Assembly (NCBI GenBank): GCA_024228555.1
Contig: JAAETI010000486.1
Location: 62,001 to 126,000 of the forward strand
Length of the DNA: 64,000 nucleotides
Reading direction: 5' to 3'
DNA from: a bacterium
GTDB taxonomy: Bacteria > Actinomycetota > Acidimicrobiia > Spongiisociales > UBA5794
In this document: positions 1 to 11,137 of the stretch, in pieces
Position numbering within the stretch: the first letter of the stretch is position 1
How the letters are laid out: every line of letters starts with the position of its first letter
Notes under the pieces: model-generated
Databases searched by the model: none
Seen by the model: the letters and a program-made list of their open reading frames with translations, nothing else
Told to the model about the DNA's origin: nothing
Translations under genes and position numbers: made by a program

Positions 1-1
1 C

Positions 2-1417
2 ACCGAGACGACTGGGACAGCACCTAGGGAACCGGAGGTCGAAGAGCCTCGGGACACAGAATTTGACGACTACGGGATGAACCCGTTTGAGGATCCGATT
101 GATGAACCCCTGTCAACCTTTGCGGTGGACGTCGACACCGGCGCCTACACGTTGATGCGGGCGTGGGTCAACGATGGCTATCTCCCTGATCCGGAGTCGG
201 TTCGCGTTGAGGAGTATGTGAACTATTTCGAGGGTGGCTACGCCGCTCCCGAGGACTCGACGTTCGCCGTCTACGCAGATGGCGGACCGGCCCCGTTCTG
301 GGACTCCCGCAACGACATCCTGCGGATTGGGATTCAGGCTCGCGAGGTCGCCAACCGGCAGCGCCAGGACGTCAACCTGACCCTGGTTGTCGACGTGTCC
401 GGCTCGATGAGTGACCAAGGCAAGCTGCGGATGGTCAAGGACTCGCTAGAGATACTCATCGACGAACTCGACCGTTTCGACACGGTCGCCATCGTCTCGT
501 ACAACACCAACGCTGACTTGGTCCTGCGACCGACTTCGGTGAGCGAGCGTGATGAGATCATTGATGCGATCGCAAGCCTTGATGCCGGAGGTAGCACCAA
601 TGCGGAGGCCGGGTTGATCCTCGGATACGACGTGGCTGATGATTCGTTCCAGCGGGATGCGGTCAATCGGGTCATGCTCTTGTCGGATGGTGTTGCGAAC
701 GTCGGCAACACGGGTCCGGGTTCGATTCTCGAACAGATCGGGGAGCAGAGCCGTCGCGGTATTGATCTGGTCACCGTTGGTGTCGGGATCTCCACCTACA
801 ACGATGTTCTGCTCGAACAGCTGGCCGACCAAGGTGACGGTTGGTATGCCTACGTCGACACGGTTGACGAAGCAGAACGGCTCTTCCAGGAGCAGCTGAC
901 CACCAGCTTCGAGACCGTGGCTCGTGATGCCAAGGTCCAGGTCGAGTTCGATCCCGAGTATGTCGATGAGTACCGGCTGATTGGCTTCGAGAATCGTGAC
1001 ATTGCAGACAACGATTTCCGCGATGACAGTGTCGACGCCGGTGACCTAAATGCAGGGCACTCGGTTACAGCCCTATACGAGGTGTCGCTAACTAGGGACG
1101 CCTACCGGGTTGACGATTCGTTTGCGACGGTGCGGCTGCGCTGGACCGATGCCGAGTCGGGTAGGGCCGAGGAAATTGAGGGCACCGTTGGTACCGGACT
1201 CCTGTCCGATAGCTTTGCGGACACCAGCCCAGAGTTCCAGCTGGTCTCTTCCGTCGCTGCCTATGCGGAGGTCTTGCGAGACAGCCGTTGGGTGCGTGGC
1301 TTGGATCTCGACGAGGTGCTCGACGAGGTTGAGCAGCTGCCGTGGAGAGATATCGAAGACGACGCCGCAGAAGAGTTCGCTGACCTGCTCGAGCAAGCAG
1401 TACGACTCGACCGGTAG
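2..1417 (+). CDS. von Willebrand factor type A domain protein (YfbK-like), 5' truncated by window edge
   Basis: Frame is open to the window start (TETTGTAPREPEVEEPRDTEFDDYGMNPF...); VWA MIDAS-type motif DVSGSMSDQGK; YfbK-like N-terminus STFAVDVDTGAYTLMR..VRVEEYVNYF. Confidence 0.85.
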   Translation, partial: TETTGTAPREPEVEEPRDTEFDDYGMNPFEDPIDEPLSTFAVDVDTGAYTLMRAWVNDGYLPDPESVRVEEYVNYFEGGYAAPEDSTFAVYADGGPAPFWDSRNDILRIGIQAREVANRQRQDVNLTLVVDVSGSMSDQGKLRMVKDSLEILIDELDRFDTVAIVSYNTNADLVLRPTSVSERDEIIDAIASLDAGGSTNAEAGLILGYDVADDSFQRDAVNRVMLLSDGVANVGNTGPGSILEQIGEQSRRGIDLVTVGVGISTYNDVLLEQLADQGDGWYAYVDTVDEAERLFQEQLTTSFETVARDAKVQVEFDPEYVDEYRLIGFENRDIADNDFRDDSVDAGDLNAGHSVTALYEVSLTRDAYRVDDSFATVRLRWTDAESGRAEEIEGTVGTGLLSDSFADTSPEFQLVSSVAAYAEVLRDSRWVRGLDLDEVLDEVEQLPWRDIEDDAAEEFADLLEQAVRLDR

Positions 1418-1433
1418 GAAGCAACCATGAGCA

Positions 1434-1470
1434 GTCTGGCGTCTACCGCATCATGCGGTGGACGCCAGAC
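1434..1470. terminator. Bidirectional hairpin between convergent genes
   Basis: GTCTGGCGTC-t-ACCGCA-tca-TGCGGT-g-GACGCCAGAC near-perfect hairpin between stop at 1417 (+) and stop at 1474 (-). Confidence 0.75.
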
Positions 1471-1473
1471 GCG

Positions 1474-1686
1474 TTAACTCCGTACGCCGCGGATGACGAG
1501 ATCATCCAGCAGGCTCTGCGACGAGGCTGTGATCTCGGCGACCGCACGGTTGAACACCTCGGTGTTGTGGCTTGCGGGCTGGCGAAAGCCACTGATCTTG
1601 CGAACAAACTGCACGGCGGCGGCTTCGATTTCGTCTGGTGTGGCGGGGACAGTGCCCGCACGCAAACGCTTGATGGATCTACACAT
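1474..1686 (-). CDS. DUF2277-like small protein
   Basis: MCRSIKRLRAG..ATPDEIEAAAVQFVRKISGFRQPASHNTEVFNRAVAEI resembles DUF2277 family. Confidence 0.75.
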   Translation of the reverse strand: MCRSIKRLRAGTVPATPDEIEAAAVQFVRKISGFRQPASHNTEVFNRAVAEITASSQSLLDDLVIRGVRS

Positions 1687-1699
1687 AGACTGACCCTAC

Positions 1700-2272
1700 A
1701 TGTCACAAACCGAACGCGAACACTGGAATACCCGCTACTCCACCGAGGGCGCCCGCAGCACTGAACCTGCTCTCTTCCTCGTTGAGATTGCCGATCGGAT
1801 TCCGGATCGATCCCGAATCCTCGATGTCGGTGGCGGGAGCGGGAGGAACGCGATCTGGCTGGCCCGGCGTGGCCACGCAGTCACCATCGCCGATATCTCG
1901 GAGTCCGGCTTGCAGCTGGCCAGGACTGCCGCGGCGGAAGCCAAGGTTGGGGTGGCCACGATCGCGATGGACTTTGACGAGGACCCCATCCCGGCCGGCC
2001 CGTGGGATATGATCGTCGACTTCCACTTCATCAAACGGTATCTGTTTTCCGACTTCGCCCGGGTGCTCAAGCCGGGCGGACTTCTTGTGTTCTGTCGAGC
2101 AACAACACGGAATCTGGAGCGCAACGAGCGACCCCCGCGACCCTTCCTGCTCGATGAAGGTGAAGGGTGGAGTCTGCTCGAAGGTTTCGAACTATTGGTC
2201 GCCAGAGAGGGTTGGTCTGCCGAGGAGCGTCACGAGTTCGAGGCCCTGGCGAGGGTTCCGGCGGCCGTCTAG
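1700..2272 (+). CDS. Class I SAM-dependent methyltransferase (TehB-like)
   Basis: Motif I ILDVGGGSGRNAIWLARRGHAVTIADIS. Confidence 0.8.
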   Translation: MSQTEREHWNTRYSTEGARSTEPALFLVEIADRIPDRSRILDVGGGSGRNAIWLARRGHAVTIADISESGLQLARTAAAEAKVGVATIAMDFDEDPIPAGPWDMIVDFHFIKRYLFSDFARVLKPGGLLVFCRATTRNLERNERPPRPFLLDEGEGWSLLEGFELLVAREGWSAEERHEFEALARVPAAV

Positions 2273-2340
2273 CTCAATTTGGTTTTCGTCTTGCCGTGCG
2301 GCTCTAGCATTCGACCGGACTTGTGATGTGAGGAGCTCCC

Positions 2341-4866
2341 GTGACTGTTGAAGCTGACTACCGGTTGCCACGGACGGTCGTACCGTCCCGATATGAGCTG
2401 ACGCTCACCCCTGATCTCGGGTCAGCGTCGTTCATCGGGTCGCAGATAGTTGATGTGCTTGTCGCGGAGGCAACAAACACCATCGAGCTGAATGCCATCG
2501 AACTCGAGATCAGCTCCGTCACCATCGTGTCGGCTGGCCAAAGTCTCATGGCTTCCTCGATCAGCTACGACCCAGAACGGGAGCGGGCGGCTTTTCACTT
2601 TGATACACAGATCTCACCAGGGGATTGGCAGCTTCACGTTGAGTTCAGCGGCATCCTCAACGACGATCTTCATGGCTTCTACCGGTCGACATATCAGGAT
2701 GCCGCCGGCAATGACCAGGTGATTGCGACCACACAGTTTGAAGCCACCGATGCCCGCAGGGCTTTCCCTTGTTGGGATGAACCCGACCTGAAGGCAACGT
2801 TTGAGGTAACTCTCGTGACTGACGAGGGTCTCGTTGCGATTTCGAACGCTTCCGAGGTGTCTGCGCAAGCGACGGGTGACGGCAAGGTTGCCCACCGGTT
2901 TGCCGAGACGATGAAGATGGCGACCTACATCGTTGCGTTCGTTGTCGGGGATTTTGAGGTCAGCGGGCCGGTTGATGCGGGGGGCGTGCCGCTGCGGGTG
3001 CTGCACACACCCGGCAAGGGTCATCTTGCCGACTTTGCGTTGGAGGCCGGTGCCTTTGCTCTCGAGTATCTGGCGGATTATTACGACATTCCGTATCCCG
3101 GTGACAAGCTCGACATGATCGGAGTTCCCGACTTTGCCTGGGGAGCGATGGAGAATCTCGGGGCCGTCACCTATCGGGAGACGGCGTTGCTGGTTGACAG
3201 GAAGCGGGCCACGCAGGACGAGATGGCTCGGGTTGCCGACGTAATCGCCCATGAGCTGGCTCACATGTGGTTCGGGGACTTGGTGACCATGAAGTGGTGG
3301 AACGGGATCTGGCTGAATGAAGCCTTTGCCACTTTCATGGAGCTCAAGTGCGTCGATGCCTTCCGTCCCGATTGGAAGCGTTGGCTCAGCTATGCCCATT
3401 TCCGGGCATCGTCGATGGACGTCGATGGTCTGACCTCGACTCGACCTGTCGAATTCCCCGTTGCTTCGCCTGCCGAGGCCAATGAGATGTTCGACACGCT
3501 CACCTACGGAAAAGGCTCGGCCGTGCTCCGCATGCTCGAGCAATACCTCGGTGAGGAGACTTTTCGTCTGGGCATCAGCCGGTACCTGAAGAGGCATGCC
3601 TACGGCAACACCGAGACGGACGATCTTTGGGCCGCATTGGAAGCCGAATCCGGCGAGCCGGTCGGCGACATCATGAGCGGGTGGATCTACCAAGGGGGGT
3701 ATCCGCAACTCGATGTGACCGTCGATGACGATGGCTATCGGATCGAGCAAAGCCAGTTCCGGTTCCTGGGCGGTGGTGAGTCGAAGTGGCAGATTCCCGC
3801 CCTCTATCGCAACGGTGCGGAACGGGGCAGGGTTGTCGTCGGCGATTCGGCATTCGTGCCGTCGAGTTCCGATGAGTTCTTGCTCAACCGTGGTGGTGAT
3901 GGTTTCTACCGGATCAACTATCCGTCTGAGATGCTGGGTACCCTCGCTGCTGATTTTGAGTCTTTGGAACCTGCTGAGCGCTACACGTTGATTGCCGATT
4001 CTTGGGCGAACGTGTTGGCGGGCAACGTCCCGGCTAAGGACTTCGTCGGTCTGGTTCAGGCCGTCAAAGGCGAGACCGAGCCTGACGTTTGGGGGGTGGC
4101 GATCGGCGGTCTGGGTGAGCTGAACCGGGTCATCTCATCGGATGATCGACCTGGCTTGCAGAAGTTGGTGCGGGACTTGGTCGGTGCCCAGGCCGAGGCG
4201 ATGGGGTGGGCTCCGGAAGACGGCGAGATGGATCTGCAGCGCAGTCTGCGGGGACTGTTGCTTCGCACCGCAGCGAACCTTGGTGACGACACAGCGATCC
4301 AGGCAGAGGCGCGTGATGTCTTTGATCAGTCGATCAAGGATCCCGACGCTGTTGATGCGGACGTTGCCAATGCTGCGACAGGCATCGTTGCCGCAAACGG
4401 TGGCAAGACCGAGTTCGAGCGGTTCCTGGCGCTTCGTCGCACCGCCTCGAGTCCATTGGAGGAGGTCCGTTTCCTGCGCGCCGCCGCCGCTGTCCCCGAA
4501 AAGGAGACAGCGACCGAGCTTGTCGACATGATTTTGAGCGGAAAGGTGCGCAGCCAGGACGCCAATTGGTTGCTGGCTCGACTGCTCGGTCACCACGACG
4601 TAGGTGCGACGGTCTGGGAACTGGTCAAGAAGAACTGGGAGGCCATCTTGAACTCGATGCCACCTCAGAACCGGCGGCTGCTCGATCGCATCATGTATCG
4701 ATCGGAACCTGAGGTAGCAGCCGATATCGCTGCCTGGCTCGATGAGAATCCGGTTGGTGGGGCGGAGAAGTACACCGCACAACAGATGGAGCGTCTCCAG
4801 ATCCGGGTGGGACTCAGGGAACGAGAGGGCAGACGTCTCGGTGAGCTACTCGGAGATGCGACCTAG
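2341..4866 (+). CDS. pepN: M1 family aminopeptidase
   Basis: GAMENLGAVTYRE and HELAHMWFGDLVTMKWWNGIWLNEAFATFME motifs; 841 aa. Confidence 0.93.
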   Translation: MTVEADYRLPRTVVPSRYELTLTPDLGSASFIGSQIVDVLVAEATNTIELNAIELEISSVTIVSAGQSLMASSISYDPERERAAFHFDTQISPGDWQLHVEFSGILNDDLHGFYRSTYQDAAGNDQVIATTQFEATDARRAFPCWDEPDLKATFEVTLVTDEGLVAISNASEVSAQATGDGKVAHRFAETMKMATYIVAFVVGDFEVSGPVDAGGVPLRVLHTPGKGHLADFALEAGAFALEYLADYYDIPYPGDKLDMIGVPDFAWGAMENLGAVTYRETALLVDRKRATQDEMARVADVIAHELAHMWFGDLVTMKWWNGIWLNEAFATFMELKCVDAFRPDWKRWLSYAHFRASSMDVDGLTSTRPVEFPVASPAEANEMFDTLTYGKGSAVLRMLEQYLGEETFRLGISRYLKRHAYGNTETDDLWAALEAESGEPVGDIMSGWIYQGGYPQLDVTVDDDGYRIEQSQFRFLGGGESKWQIPALYRNGAERGRVVVGDSAFVPSSSDEFLLNRGGDGFYRINYPSEMLGTLAADFESLEPAERYTLIADSWANVLAGNVPAKDFVGLVQAVKGETEPDVWGVAIGGLGELNRVISSDDRPGLQKLVRDLVGAQAEAMGWAPEDGEMDLQRSLRGLLLRTAANLGDDTAIQAEARDVFDQSIKDPDAVDADVANAATGIVAANGGKTEFERFLALRRTASSPLEEVRFLRAAAAVPEKETATELVDMILSGKVRSQDANWLLARLLGHHDVGATVWELVKKNWEAILNSMPPQNRRLLDRIMYRSEPEVAADIAAWLDENPVGGAEKYTAQQMERLQIRVGLREREGRRLGELLGDAT

Positions 4867-5235
4867 CCCGGTCCGCATCACCAGGAGGGATAGTAGAAAC
4901 AAGCCGAGCCCGATATAGGCCGGTGTCATAGACCCTGTCATGACGAGGGCGAGGATGCCAAGAAGAACGCCCAGTTCGGCGATTGCAACGCGGACGATAA
5001 AGCCGATCTGGACGGCAGCCGGGGTCCGTTCAGTTTCGCCGGCTTGCGACCACCACTGCAGTGCGAGGAGCAGGCCGATCACACCGAAGACGGTTGCGGT
5101 GAGTGCGGCACCATCGGCAAGGTCGGGGCTTTCCGGTTCGCCAAGATCGATGGCCGTCAACACCACGACGACGATGATCGCACCCGCGGCAAAGGAGCCG
5201 GCAACGAGATTCAGGGTGCTCTTGACGCTTTTCAT
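4846..5235 (-). CDS. Small multi-pass membrane protein
   Basis: Start chosen at MKSVKSTLNLVAGSF; about four hydrophobic segments; overlaps the convergent pepN 3' end by 21 nt. Confidence 0.6.
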   Translation of the reverse strand: MKSVKSTLNLVAGSFAAGAIIVVVVLTAIDLGEPESPDLADGAALTATVFGVIGLLLALQWWSQAGETERTPAAVQIGFIVRVAIAELGVLLGILALVMTGSMTPAYIGLGLFLLSLLVMRTGLGRISE

Positions 5236-5347
5236 CGACAAAACTCTAGTTCGGTCCGAGCTTTGGTTTGTGGATGTGCGCCGATTGCTGGCGAATCCGC
5301 GACCTCCCATGCGTAGAATGCGGAATCGACAACATAGGAGTGAAGAC

Positions 5348-5605
5348 ATGGGTTTGATGGATACCGTCAAAGGTTGGTTCTCTGGCGCCAAAGACACAGC
5401 TGGTGGCGTGGCCGACAAGACCAAGGATATTGCTGGTGGCGTGGCTGGGAAGACAGGTGACGTCGCAGGTGGCGTGGCCGACAAGACCAAGGATGTCGCA
5501 GGGAAGGCCGGTGACGTAGCTGAGGGCGCTTGGGACAAGACCAAGGATGTCGCAGGCGATATCAAGGACAAGTTCGACGGAGATGACGAAGAGGCACCCG
5601 CCTAG
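5348..5605 (+). CDS. Repetitive LEA-like/CsbD-like hydrophilic protein
   Basis: AGGAG ribosome-binding site before ATG 5348; 11-residue repeats of the form KTKD(V/I)AGGVAD; 85 aa. Confidence 0.65.
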   Translation: MGLMDTVKGWFSGAKDTAGGVADKTKDIAGGVAGKTGDVAGGVADKTKDVAGKAGDVAEGAWDKTKDVAGDIKDKFDGDDEEAPA

Positions 5606-5624
5606 ACACATCCACCAAAGATCG

Positions 5625-5652
5625 AAAAACCGCTGGTTCGCCGGCGGTTTTT
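5625..5652. terminator. Bidirectional rho-independent terminator
   Basis: AAAAACCGC-tggttcgccg-GCGGTTTTT between convergent stops at 5605 and 5654. Confidence 0.85.
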
Positions 5653-5653
5653 C

Positions 5654-8044
5654 TTATGGCTGAGGCACCGTGAGGGTTACGGTCTGGTGGGTTGCAGACT
5701 GCACATAGTCCGCCGGTACCCAGGTTCCCTGAGGGATTTTGTCGGCCATTCGCCATTCGATGACTTCGAGGCCGTCAATCCACACCGTGCCGGACTGAGA
5801 TTGCGGCGGAGAAAGCCCAACACCGACGAGCGCGGTGTTGGCGCCTGCCGGGATCTCCGGCATGTCGACGGAGATCTGATGCCAGACACCGTCGTTGACG
5901 AGGGGCAGTTGGACGTCGATGGTCTGCAAGGGTGTTGACTCCGGAACGCGAGTCGGGTCGGTGTCATCGAACTCGTAGAAGATCACCCGCACAAAGGGGA
6001 TGCCGGCGCCGATCCTCTTGCCCCAAACCTGGATTGTGTGGGTGGATCCGCCGTCGACCGGTTGGCCGGCCGCGTCGAACCACCGGTGTGTGGGCAGCGC
6101 AACCCGGGAGCCGGTGCGGGCAACGATGTCCGACAGATGCTGCGACGTGCGATCAAGTCTTACGGTCCACGGTCCGGCGGGGCTGGTTGGATCGATCTCC
6201 AGTGAGTTCGGAGGGACGGACCATTCAACCGCGCCCCTCTCTTCTCCGTCTGCTTGCAAGTCTTCGAGAGTCCCGTATCCAAAGATGTCGCGGCCGATCA
6301 GGAGACCCGCAGAAGCTTTGTTGACTCGGATGAGGGAAGTGCCAATCTCGGCGGGAACGTCAGCGGCGAGATTCACCGAGAGCGCCCCGGAGTCTGCCAT
6401 CGGGACAATGGTGCCCCGCCCCTGGTCGTTAACCACCGCTGCGGTCACGGGGGCGGCGGTGCGTGACGAGCCAATCCGCAGGTCAGGGAGACGCATCGAC
6501 ACGGCGTCCTGCAGCGATGCCTCATTCATCTGGCGAAGGATCTGGTCGGCAATATCTCCGCTGGCGGCGACCGGCCGATAGCCATCGATGATCACTGGGT
6601 AGAGGGTGGTTGCGATGAGCTCGTCGCCCTCAAAGACAGTCCTGAGCACAACAGAGGTGTGGGTCGAGAGGAAGTCCTGATCGAAGACGAAGTTGCCGAG
6701 GCTATATGCGATGAGCGTGTTCTCGTAGATTTCGAAGCCTTGGAGAATGTGAGGGTGATGGCCGATGACCAAGTCTGCCCCGGCATCGACGGCCGCCCGG
6801 GTTGCTTTCCCAAGGAAGTCAGAACTTACTTCAGCGAACTGGAAGCCACCATGGAGCTGAACGACCACCAGGTCTGCGCCACTGTCGCGAGCGGAGGCGA
6901 CGGCTTCCGTAACCGCGGTCTTGGAGTACTGGGCCGCACCGCCATGACCGCGCCTGGCTACCCAGTCCTGCAACTCGGGGTACACCCGGGTCATCTCTAG
7001 CCAGAGGTCTGCGGTATCGGCCAGGGGAAGATCATTGTCCATCGCGTCAAACAGCTCCCACATCGCACCAGGACGGCGCAAGGCCGAGGCGATATAGGCG
7101 TCGTCACCGGGAACGCCAAACCCGAAGTCACGCGGTTCGTACTGCCAGCGGTCCGATTCGGCGATGGTTGCCGGCACTGGGGCGGTACCGTTGGGAAGGT
7201 TGTCGTTCACATAGTCTCCGGTGACCGTGGTCATCGAAACGACCCCTATCCGGAGATCGCCGATGGTCACGATTGCCGGCTGGGCCGCATCTGCGGCAGT
7301 GGTGCCCGCCCCGGTGTGGGCGACTCCGGCCTCGTCGAGGTAGCGTGCGGTGGATGCGACCCCGGCATCGAGCCAGTCGTTGACGTGGTTGTTTCCGAGC
7401 GTGACCAGGTCCACGCCGAGCTCGTTGAGCGCCACGACCGTCTCGGGCGGACTCTGTAGCAAGTATCGCTTTCCTGGGTAGGCATCGGTATCCGACAGCG
7501 TGCCGATGACACTCTCGTAGTTGACCGTCGAGAAGTCGGCCATTGCGAACAGAGGTGCAATGTCGCTCACGATCTCACGAGCAGTTGCGTGGTCGGCTAC
7601 GAGAGGTTCGCTTTGTTCGGTGCCCTCAATGTAGCGACGCCCCATCATGAAGTCGCCTGCGAAATGCATGACCGTGCGCGGCCCGTTGGGACCGTGATCG
7701 GAGAGAAGGCGGAGGGTGATGTCGAGACGATCAGGCGATCCGACGACAACAGCGTCTGACAGCATCCCGGTTGCGTGGACCAGGACCAGTTCAGGAGAGC
7801 GAAGCGTGAGCGCCACGATGCCGTCGGCCGCGGTCAGGGCGGTTTCGCCGCGGTATTCGATGCCGGCGCCGGAGATCGGCTCATTGTTCTCGTCGACGAC
7901 GGTCAGCTGATAGATGTCCTCAGGAGGGCTGGTGGTTGCGACCGCATCGATGCGCCAGGCGACAACCATCGCGATCATCATGACAACGGCCAACGCACAC
8001 AAGGCCGCGGTGCGACTATCGAAGCTCTTGGGTTGTGTCGCCAT
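5654..8044 (-). CDS. CapA family (poly-gamma-glutamate synthesis type) protein with extra N- and C-terminal domains
   Basis: [63 protein letters not shown] motifs; N-terminal TM; start chosen at MATQPKSF. Confidence 0.85.
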   Translation of the reverse strand: MATQPKSFDSRTAALCALAVVMMIAMVVAWRIDAVATTSPPEDIYQLTVVDENNEPISGAGIEYRGETALTAADGIVALTLRSPELVLVHATGMLSDAVVVGSPDRLDITLRLLSDHGPNGPRTVMHFAGDFMMGRRYIEGTEQSEPLVADHATAREIVSDIAPLFAMADFSTVNYESVIGTLSDTDAYPGKRYLLQSPPETVVALNELGVDLVTLGNNHVNDWLDAGVASTARYLDEAGVAHTGAGTTAADAAQPAIVTIGDLRIGVVSMTTVTGDYVNDNLPNGTAPVPATIAESDRWQYEPRDFGFGVPGDDAYIASALRRPGAMWELFDAMDNDLPLADTADLWLEMTRVYPELQDWVARRGHGGAAQYSKTAVTEAVASARDSGADLVVVQLHGGFQFAEVSSDFLGKATRAAVDAGADLVIGHHPHILQGFEIYENTLIAYSLGNFVFDQDFLSTHTSVVLRTVFEGDELIATTLYPVIIDGYRPVAASGDIADQILRQMNEASLQDAVSMRLPDLRIGSSRTAAPVTAAVVNDQGRGTIVPMADSGALSVNLAADVPAEIGTSLIRVNKASAGLLIGRDIFGYGTLEDLQADGEERGAVEWSVPPNSLEIDPTSPAGPWTVRLDRTSQHLSDIVARTGSRVALPTHRWFDAAGQPVDGGSTHTIQVWGKRIGAGIPFVRVIFYEFDDTDPTRVPESTPLQTIDVQLPLVNDGVWHQISVDMPEIPAGANTALVGVGLSPPQSQSGTVWIDGLEVIEWRMADKIPQGTWVPADYVQSATHQTVTLTVPQP

Positions 8045-8207
8045 ACTGTTCCTCAACCGCCATGCTGCGGTCCTTGTGTGTTTCGGCTCGCTGAGAGCGC
8101 GAAATGAGGGTTTTCCCGGTGCAGACGCTGTCAATGTCTGGAATGTATGGGCGAGAAGACGGGGTGTGGAGCGGGTACGCTTAGGTATCATCAACAAGGA
8201 GGTTCGC

Positions 8208-9863
8208 GTGTCGGGTCCACGACCGGTGAGTGCCCCCCGTGGTACTCAGCTACGCACCAAGGGTTGGCTCCAGGAGGCAGCGCTGCGTTGCCTGATGAAC
8301 AATCTCGATCCTGATGTTGCCGAGAATCCCGATGAGTTGGTCGTATACGGGGGCCGGGGGAAAGCAGCCCGAACCTGGGATGCCTTTGATGCCATCGTGC
8401 GCAACCTGGAAAGCCTCGACAACGATGAGACGCTTCTGGTGCAGTCGGGCAAGCCGGTGGGGCGCTTCTACACCCACGAAATGGCGCCGCGGGTGCTTAT
8501 CGCCAACAGCAACCTGGTTCCGGAATGGGGCACTTGGGATCACTTTTGGGACCTCGAGGATGCCGGCTTGATGATGTACGGCCAGATGACCGCAGGTTCC
8601 TGGATCTATATCGGAACCCAGGGGATTCTCCAGGGCACCTATCAAACGTTCATTGCTCTTGCGGAGAAGCGGTACGGCGGCTCGCTGGCGGGGACTATCA
8701 CCCTCACCGGTGGTCTTGGCGGAATGGGTGGTGCGCAACCGCTTGCCATCACCATGTGTGACGGTGTCGCCCTCTGTGTCGACGTTGATCCCCAGCGGAT
8801 CCAGCGTCGCGTCGAACACCGCTATCTCGATGTCTTCGCCGATTCGCTCGACGAAGCCGTGCGTCTTGTCGAGGAGGCAAAGCGCGACCGACAAGCTCTA
8901 TCCGTGGGTGTGGTTGGCAACGCCGCCGAGGTGTTCCCTGAGCTGTTGCGTCGTGGCGTCGACATCGACATTGCCACCGATCAGACGTCAGCTCATGATC
9001 CACTCAACGGTTATGTGCCCGCCGGCTATTCGCTCGAGGAAGCGGAAGAGCTGCGCAAGACCGACCCGCAGGCGTACATCAAGGCCGCTCGTGAGTCCAT
9101 GACGGTGCACTGCGAGGCGATGGTTGGGTTCCAAACCCAAGGCGCTGAGGTCTTTGACTACGGGAACAATCTGCGTGGTGAGGCCAAGGTTGGCGGGTAC
9201 GGCGACGCGTTTTCCTACCCGGGTTTTGTGCCTGCCTATATCCGACCGCTGTTCTGCGAAGGGCTTGGCCCATTTCGTTGGGTGGCCCTGTCGGGGGATC
9301 CCGCCGATATCGCGGCGACCGACCGAGCCGTCCTGGATCTGTTCCCGGAGAACCGTGCGTTGGCACGTTGGATCGAGATGGCAGCCGAGCGGGTCCACTT
9401 CCAGGGCCTGCCCGCACGTATCTGCTGGCTCGGCTACGGAGAGCGCCACCGAGCCGGTCTTGCCTTCAACGACCTCGTTGCTGAGGGCAAGATCAGCGCA
9501 CCTATCGTTATCGGCCGCGACCACCTCGACTCGGGGTCAGTCGCATCGCCGTACCGGGAGACGGAGTCGATGAAGGATGGGTCCGATGCGGTTGCGGACT
9601 GGCCGATTCTGAATGCCCTGCTGAACACGGCCTCCGGTGCAGCATGGGTTGCAGTCCATCACGGTGGGGGTGTCGGGATCGGCAAATCGATACATGCCGG
9701 CGCCCAGGTGGTTGCCGACGGTTCGGTCGATGCCGCGTTGCGCTTGGAGAGGGTGCTGACCAACGATCCGGGAATGGGTGTGATTCGGCATGTGGATGCG
9801 GGCTACGAGGAAGCCGATCGTGCCGCAACCGAGCGGGGTGTCATCATCCCGATGCGGGACTGA
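8208..9863 (+). CDS. hutU: Urocanate hydratase
   Basis: GTG start with AAGGAGG Shine-Dalgarno at 8196-8202; [33 protein letters not shown]. Confidence 0.94.
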   Translation: MSGPRPVSAPRGTQLRTKGWLQEAALRCLMNNLDPDVAENPDELVVYGGRGKAARTWDAFDAIVRNLESLDNDETLLVQSGKPVGRFYTHEMAPRVLIANSNLVPEWGTWDHFWDLEDAGLMMYGQMTAGSWIYIGTQGILQGTYQTFIALAEKRYGGSLAGTITLTGGLGGMGGAQPLAITMCDGVALCVDVDPQRIQRRVEHRYLDVFADSLDEAVRLVEEAKRDRQALSVGVVGNAAEVFPELLRRGVDIDIATDQTSAHDPLNGYVPAGYSLEEAEELRKTDPQAYIKAARESMTVHCEAMVGFQTQGAEVFDYGNNLRGEAKVGGYGDAFSYPGFVPAYIRPLFCEGLGPFRWVALSGDPADIAATDRAVLDLFPENRALARWIEMAAERVHFQGLPARICWLGYGERHRAGLAFNDLVAEGKISAPIVIGRDHLDSGSVASPYRETESMKDGSDAVADWPILNALLNTASGAAWVAVHHGGGVGIGKSIHAGAQVVADGSVDAALRLERVLTNDPGMGVIRHVDAGYEEADRAATERGVIIPMRD

Positions 9864-9866
9864 GCG

Positions 9867-11093
9867 GTGACGACCGGCACCGCGGTGCTCACCAACATCG
9901 GACAGTTGGTGACCAACGATCCGGAGCGTGATGGGCTGCTCGGCCTAGTCGAGAGCGGTGCCGTCATCATCGAAGAAGGGCTGGTTGCGTGGGTCGGGGA
10001 GGAGAGTGACCTGCCGCCCGCCCCGGGTGGGGCGGCCTCCATTGATTGTCACGGGAACGCGGTGGTTCCTGGGTTTGTCGATGCCCACACCCACCTGGCG
10101 TTCGCCGGTGATCGTGCCGACGAGTTCGGCCGTCGCCTGCGTGGTGAGTCGTACGAGGAGATCATGGCCGCGGGTGGTGGCATCCAATCAACGGTGGCGG
10201 CAACTCGCAGCGCATCGGTCAGTGAACTGACCGGCACGACGATGGCGCGGCTGCGGCGGATGTCTCGAACCGGTACGACCACCGTTGAGGTGAAGTCGGG
10301 ATACGGACTTGATCTCCACAACGAGAAACGATTGCTTGCGGTTGCCGGTGCAGCAGGAGCAGCAGTTCCAATTGACGTCGTTCCTACCTTCCTCGGCGCC
10401 CACACCGTCTCTCCCGAGTTTGCCGGCGATGCCGACGGCTACATCGACAACGTGATCGAGGAAATGCTGCCTGCGTGTTCGCCATTGGCGCGATTTTGTG
10501 ACGTGTTCTGTGACCTTGGGGTTTTCAGCGTGGAGCAGGCTCGCCGCGTGCTCGAGGCCGGACGCATGCATGGACTGGAGCCACGCTTGCACGCCAACCA
10601 GCTGGCACATTCGGGTGGTGCCCGGTTGGCTGCCGAGATGGGTGCGGTCAGCGCTGATCATCTTGACCATCTTCACGATGAGGACATCACTGCTTTGCAC
10701 GACGCCGGAACGGTTGCGGTCCTTCTACCTGGGGTGTCGTTGTCGTTGCGGTTGCCGCAAGCTCGTGGGATCGATCTGTGGGAGGCCGGGGTCACGGTTG
10801 CGCTGGCCACCGACTGCAATCCCGGGACCTCCAATATCGAATCGATGCCGTTTGTGATCGGCATCGCCTGCCTGGAGATGGGTTTGTCTCCTGAGCAGGC
10901 GGTGTGGAGCGCGACGAGAGGCGGAGCCCTTGCACTGGGTCTGCGGGACCGGGGGGCTCTCGTCCCAGGGATGCTCGGTGATGTGGCGATCCTGGCCCAC
11001 CCGAGCTATGTGCATCTTGCCTATCGCCCCGATGCACCGGCCGTGGCCTGGGTGCTCAAACGCGGACGACCAACCGTCGCCGATCTGGTGTAG
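9867..11093 (+). CDS. hutI: Imidazolonepropionase
   Basis: VDAHTHLAFAGDRADEFGRRLRGESYEEI; ATDCNPGTSN. Confidence 0.93.
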   Translation: MTTGTAVLTNIGQLVTNDPERDGLLGLVESGAVIIEEGLVAWVGEESDLPPAPGGAASIDCHGNAVVPGFVDAHTHLAFAGDRADEFGRRLRGESYEEIMAAGGGIQSTVAATRSASVSELTGTTMARLRRMSRTGTTTVEVKSGYGLDLHNEKRLLAVAGAAGAAVPIDVVPTFLGAHTVSPEFAGDADGYIDNVIEEMLPACSPLARFCDVFCDLGVFSVEQARRVLEAGRMHGLEPRLHANQLAHSGGARLAAEMGAVSADHLDHLHDEDITALHDAGTVAVLLPGVSLSLRLPQARGIDLWEAGVTVALATDCNPGTSNIESMPFVIGIACLEMGLSPEQAVWSATRGGALALGLRDRGALVPGMLGDVAILAHPSYVHLAYRPDAPAVAWVLKRGRPTVADLV

Positions 11094-11137
11094 CCGCACC
11101 CGGCTCAGTGCCTGCGATGTCGTGCCAGACTCCTGAT

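Noticed and set aside
2614-3750. 378-aa minus-strand ORF inside pepN
   Set aside because: Antisense shadow of the M1 aminopeptidase catalytic region.
4846-5571. Repetitive SATSLVLSATPPA protein extension on the minus strand
   Set aside because: It is simply the antisense translation of the 11-aa repeat gene at 5348-5605; the real ORF starts at 5235.
7914-8207. N-terminal extension of the hutU ORF
   Set aside because: Overlaps the 5' end of the divergent CapA gene; GTG at 8208 has a strong Shine-Dalgarno and fits the HutU N-terminus.
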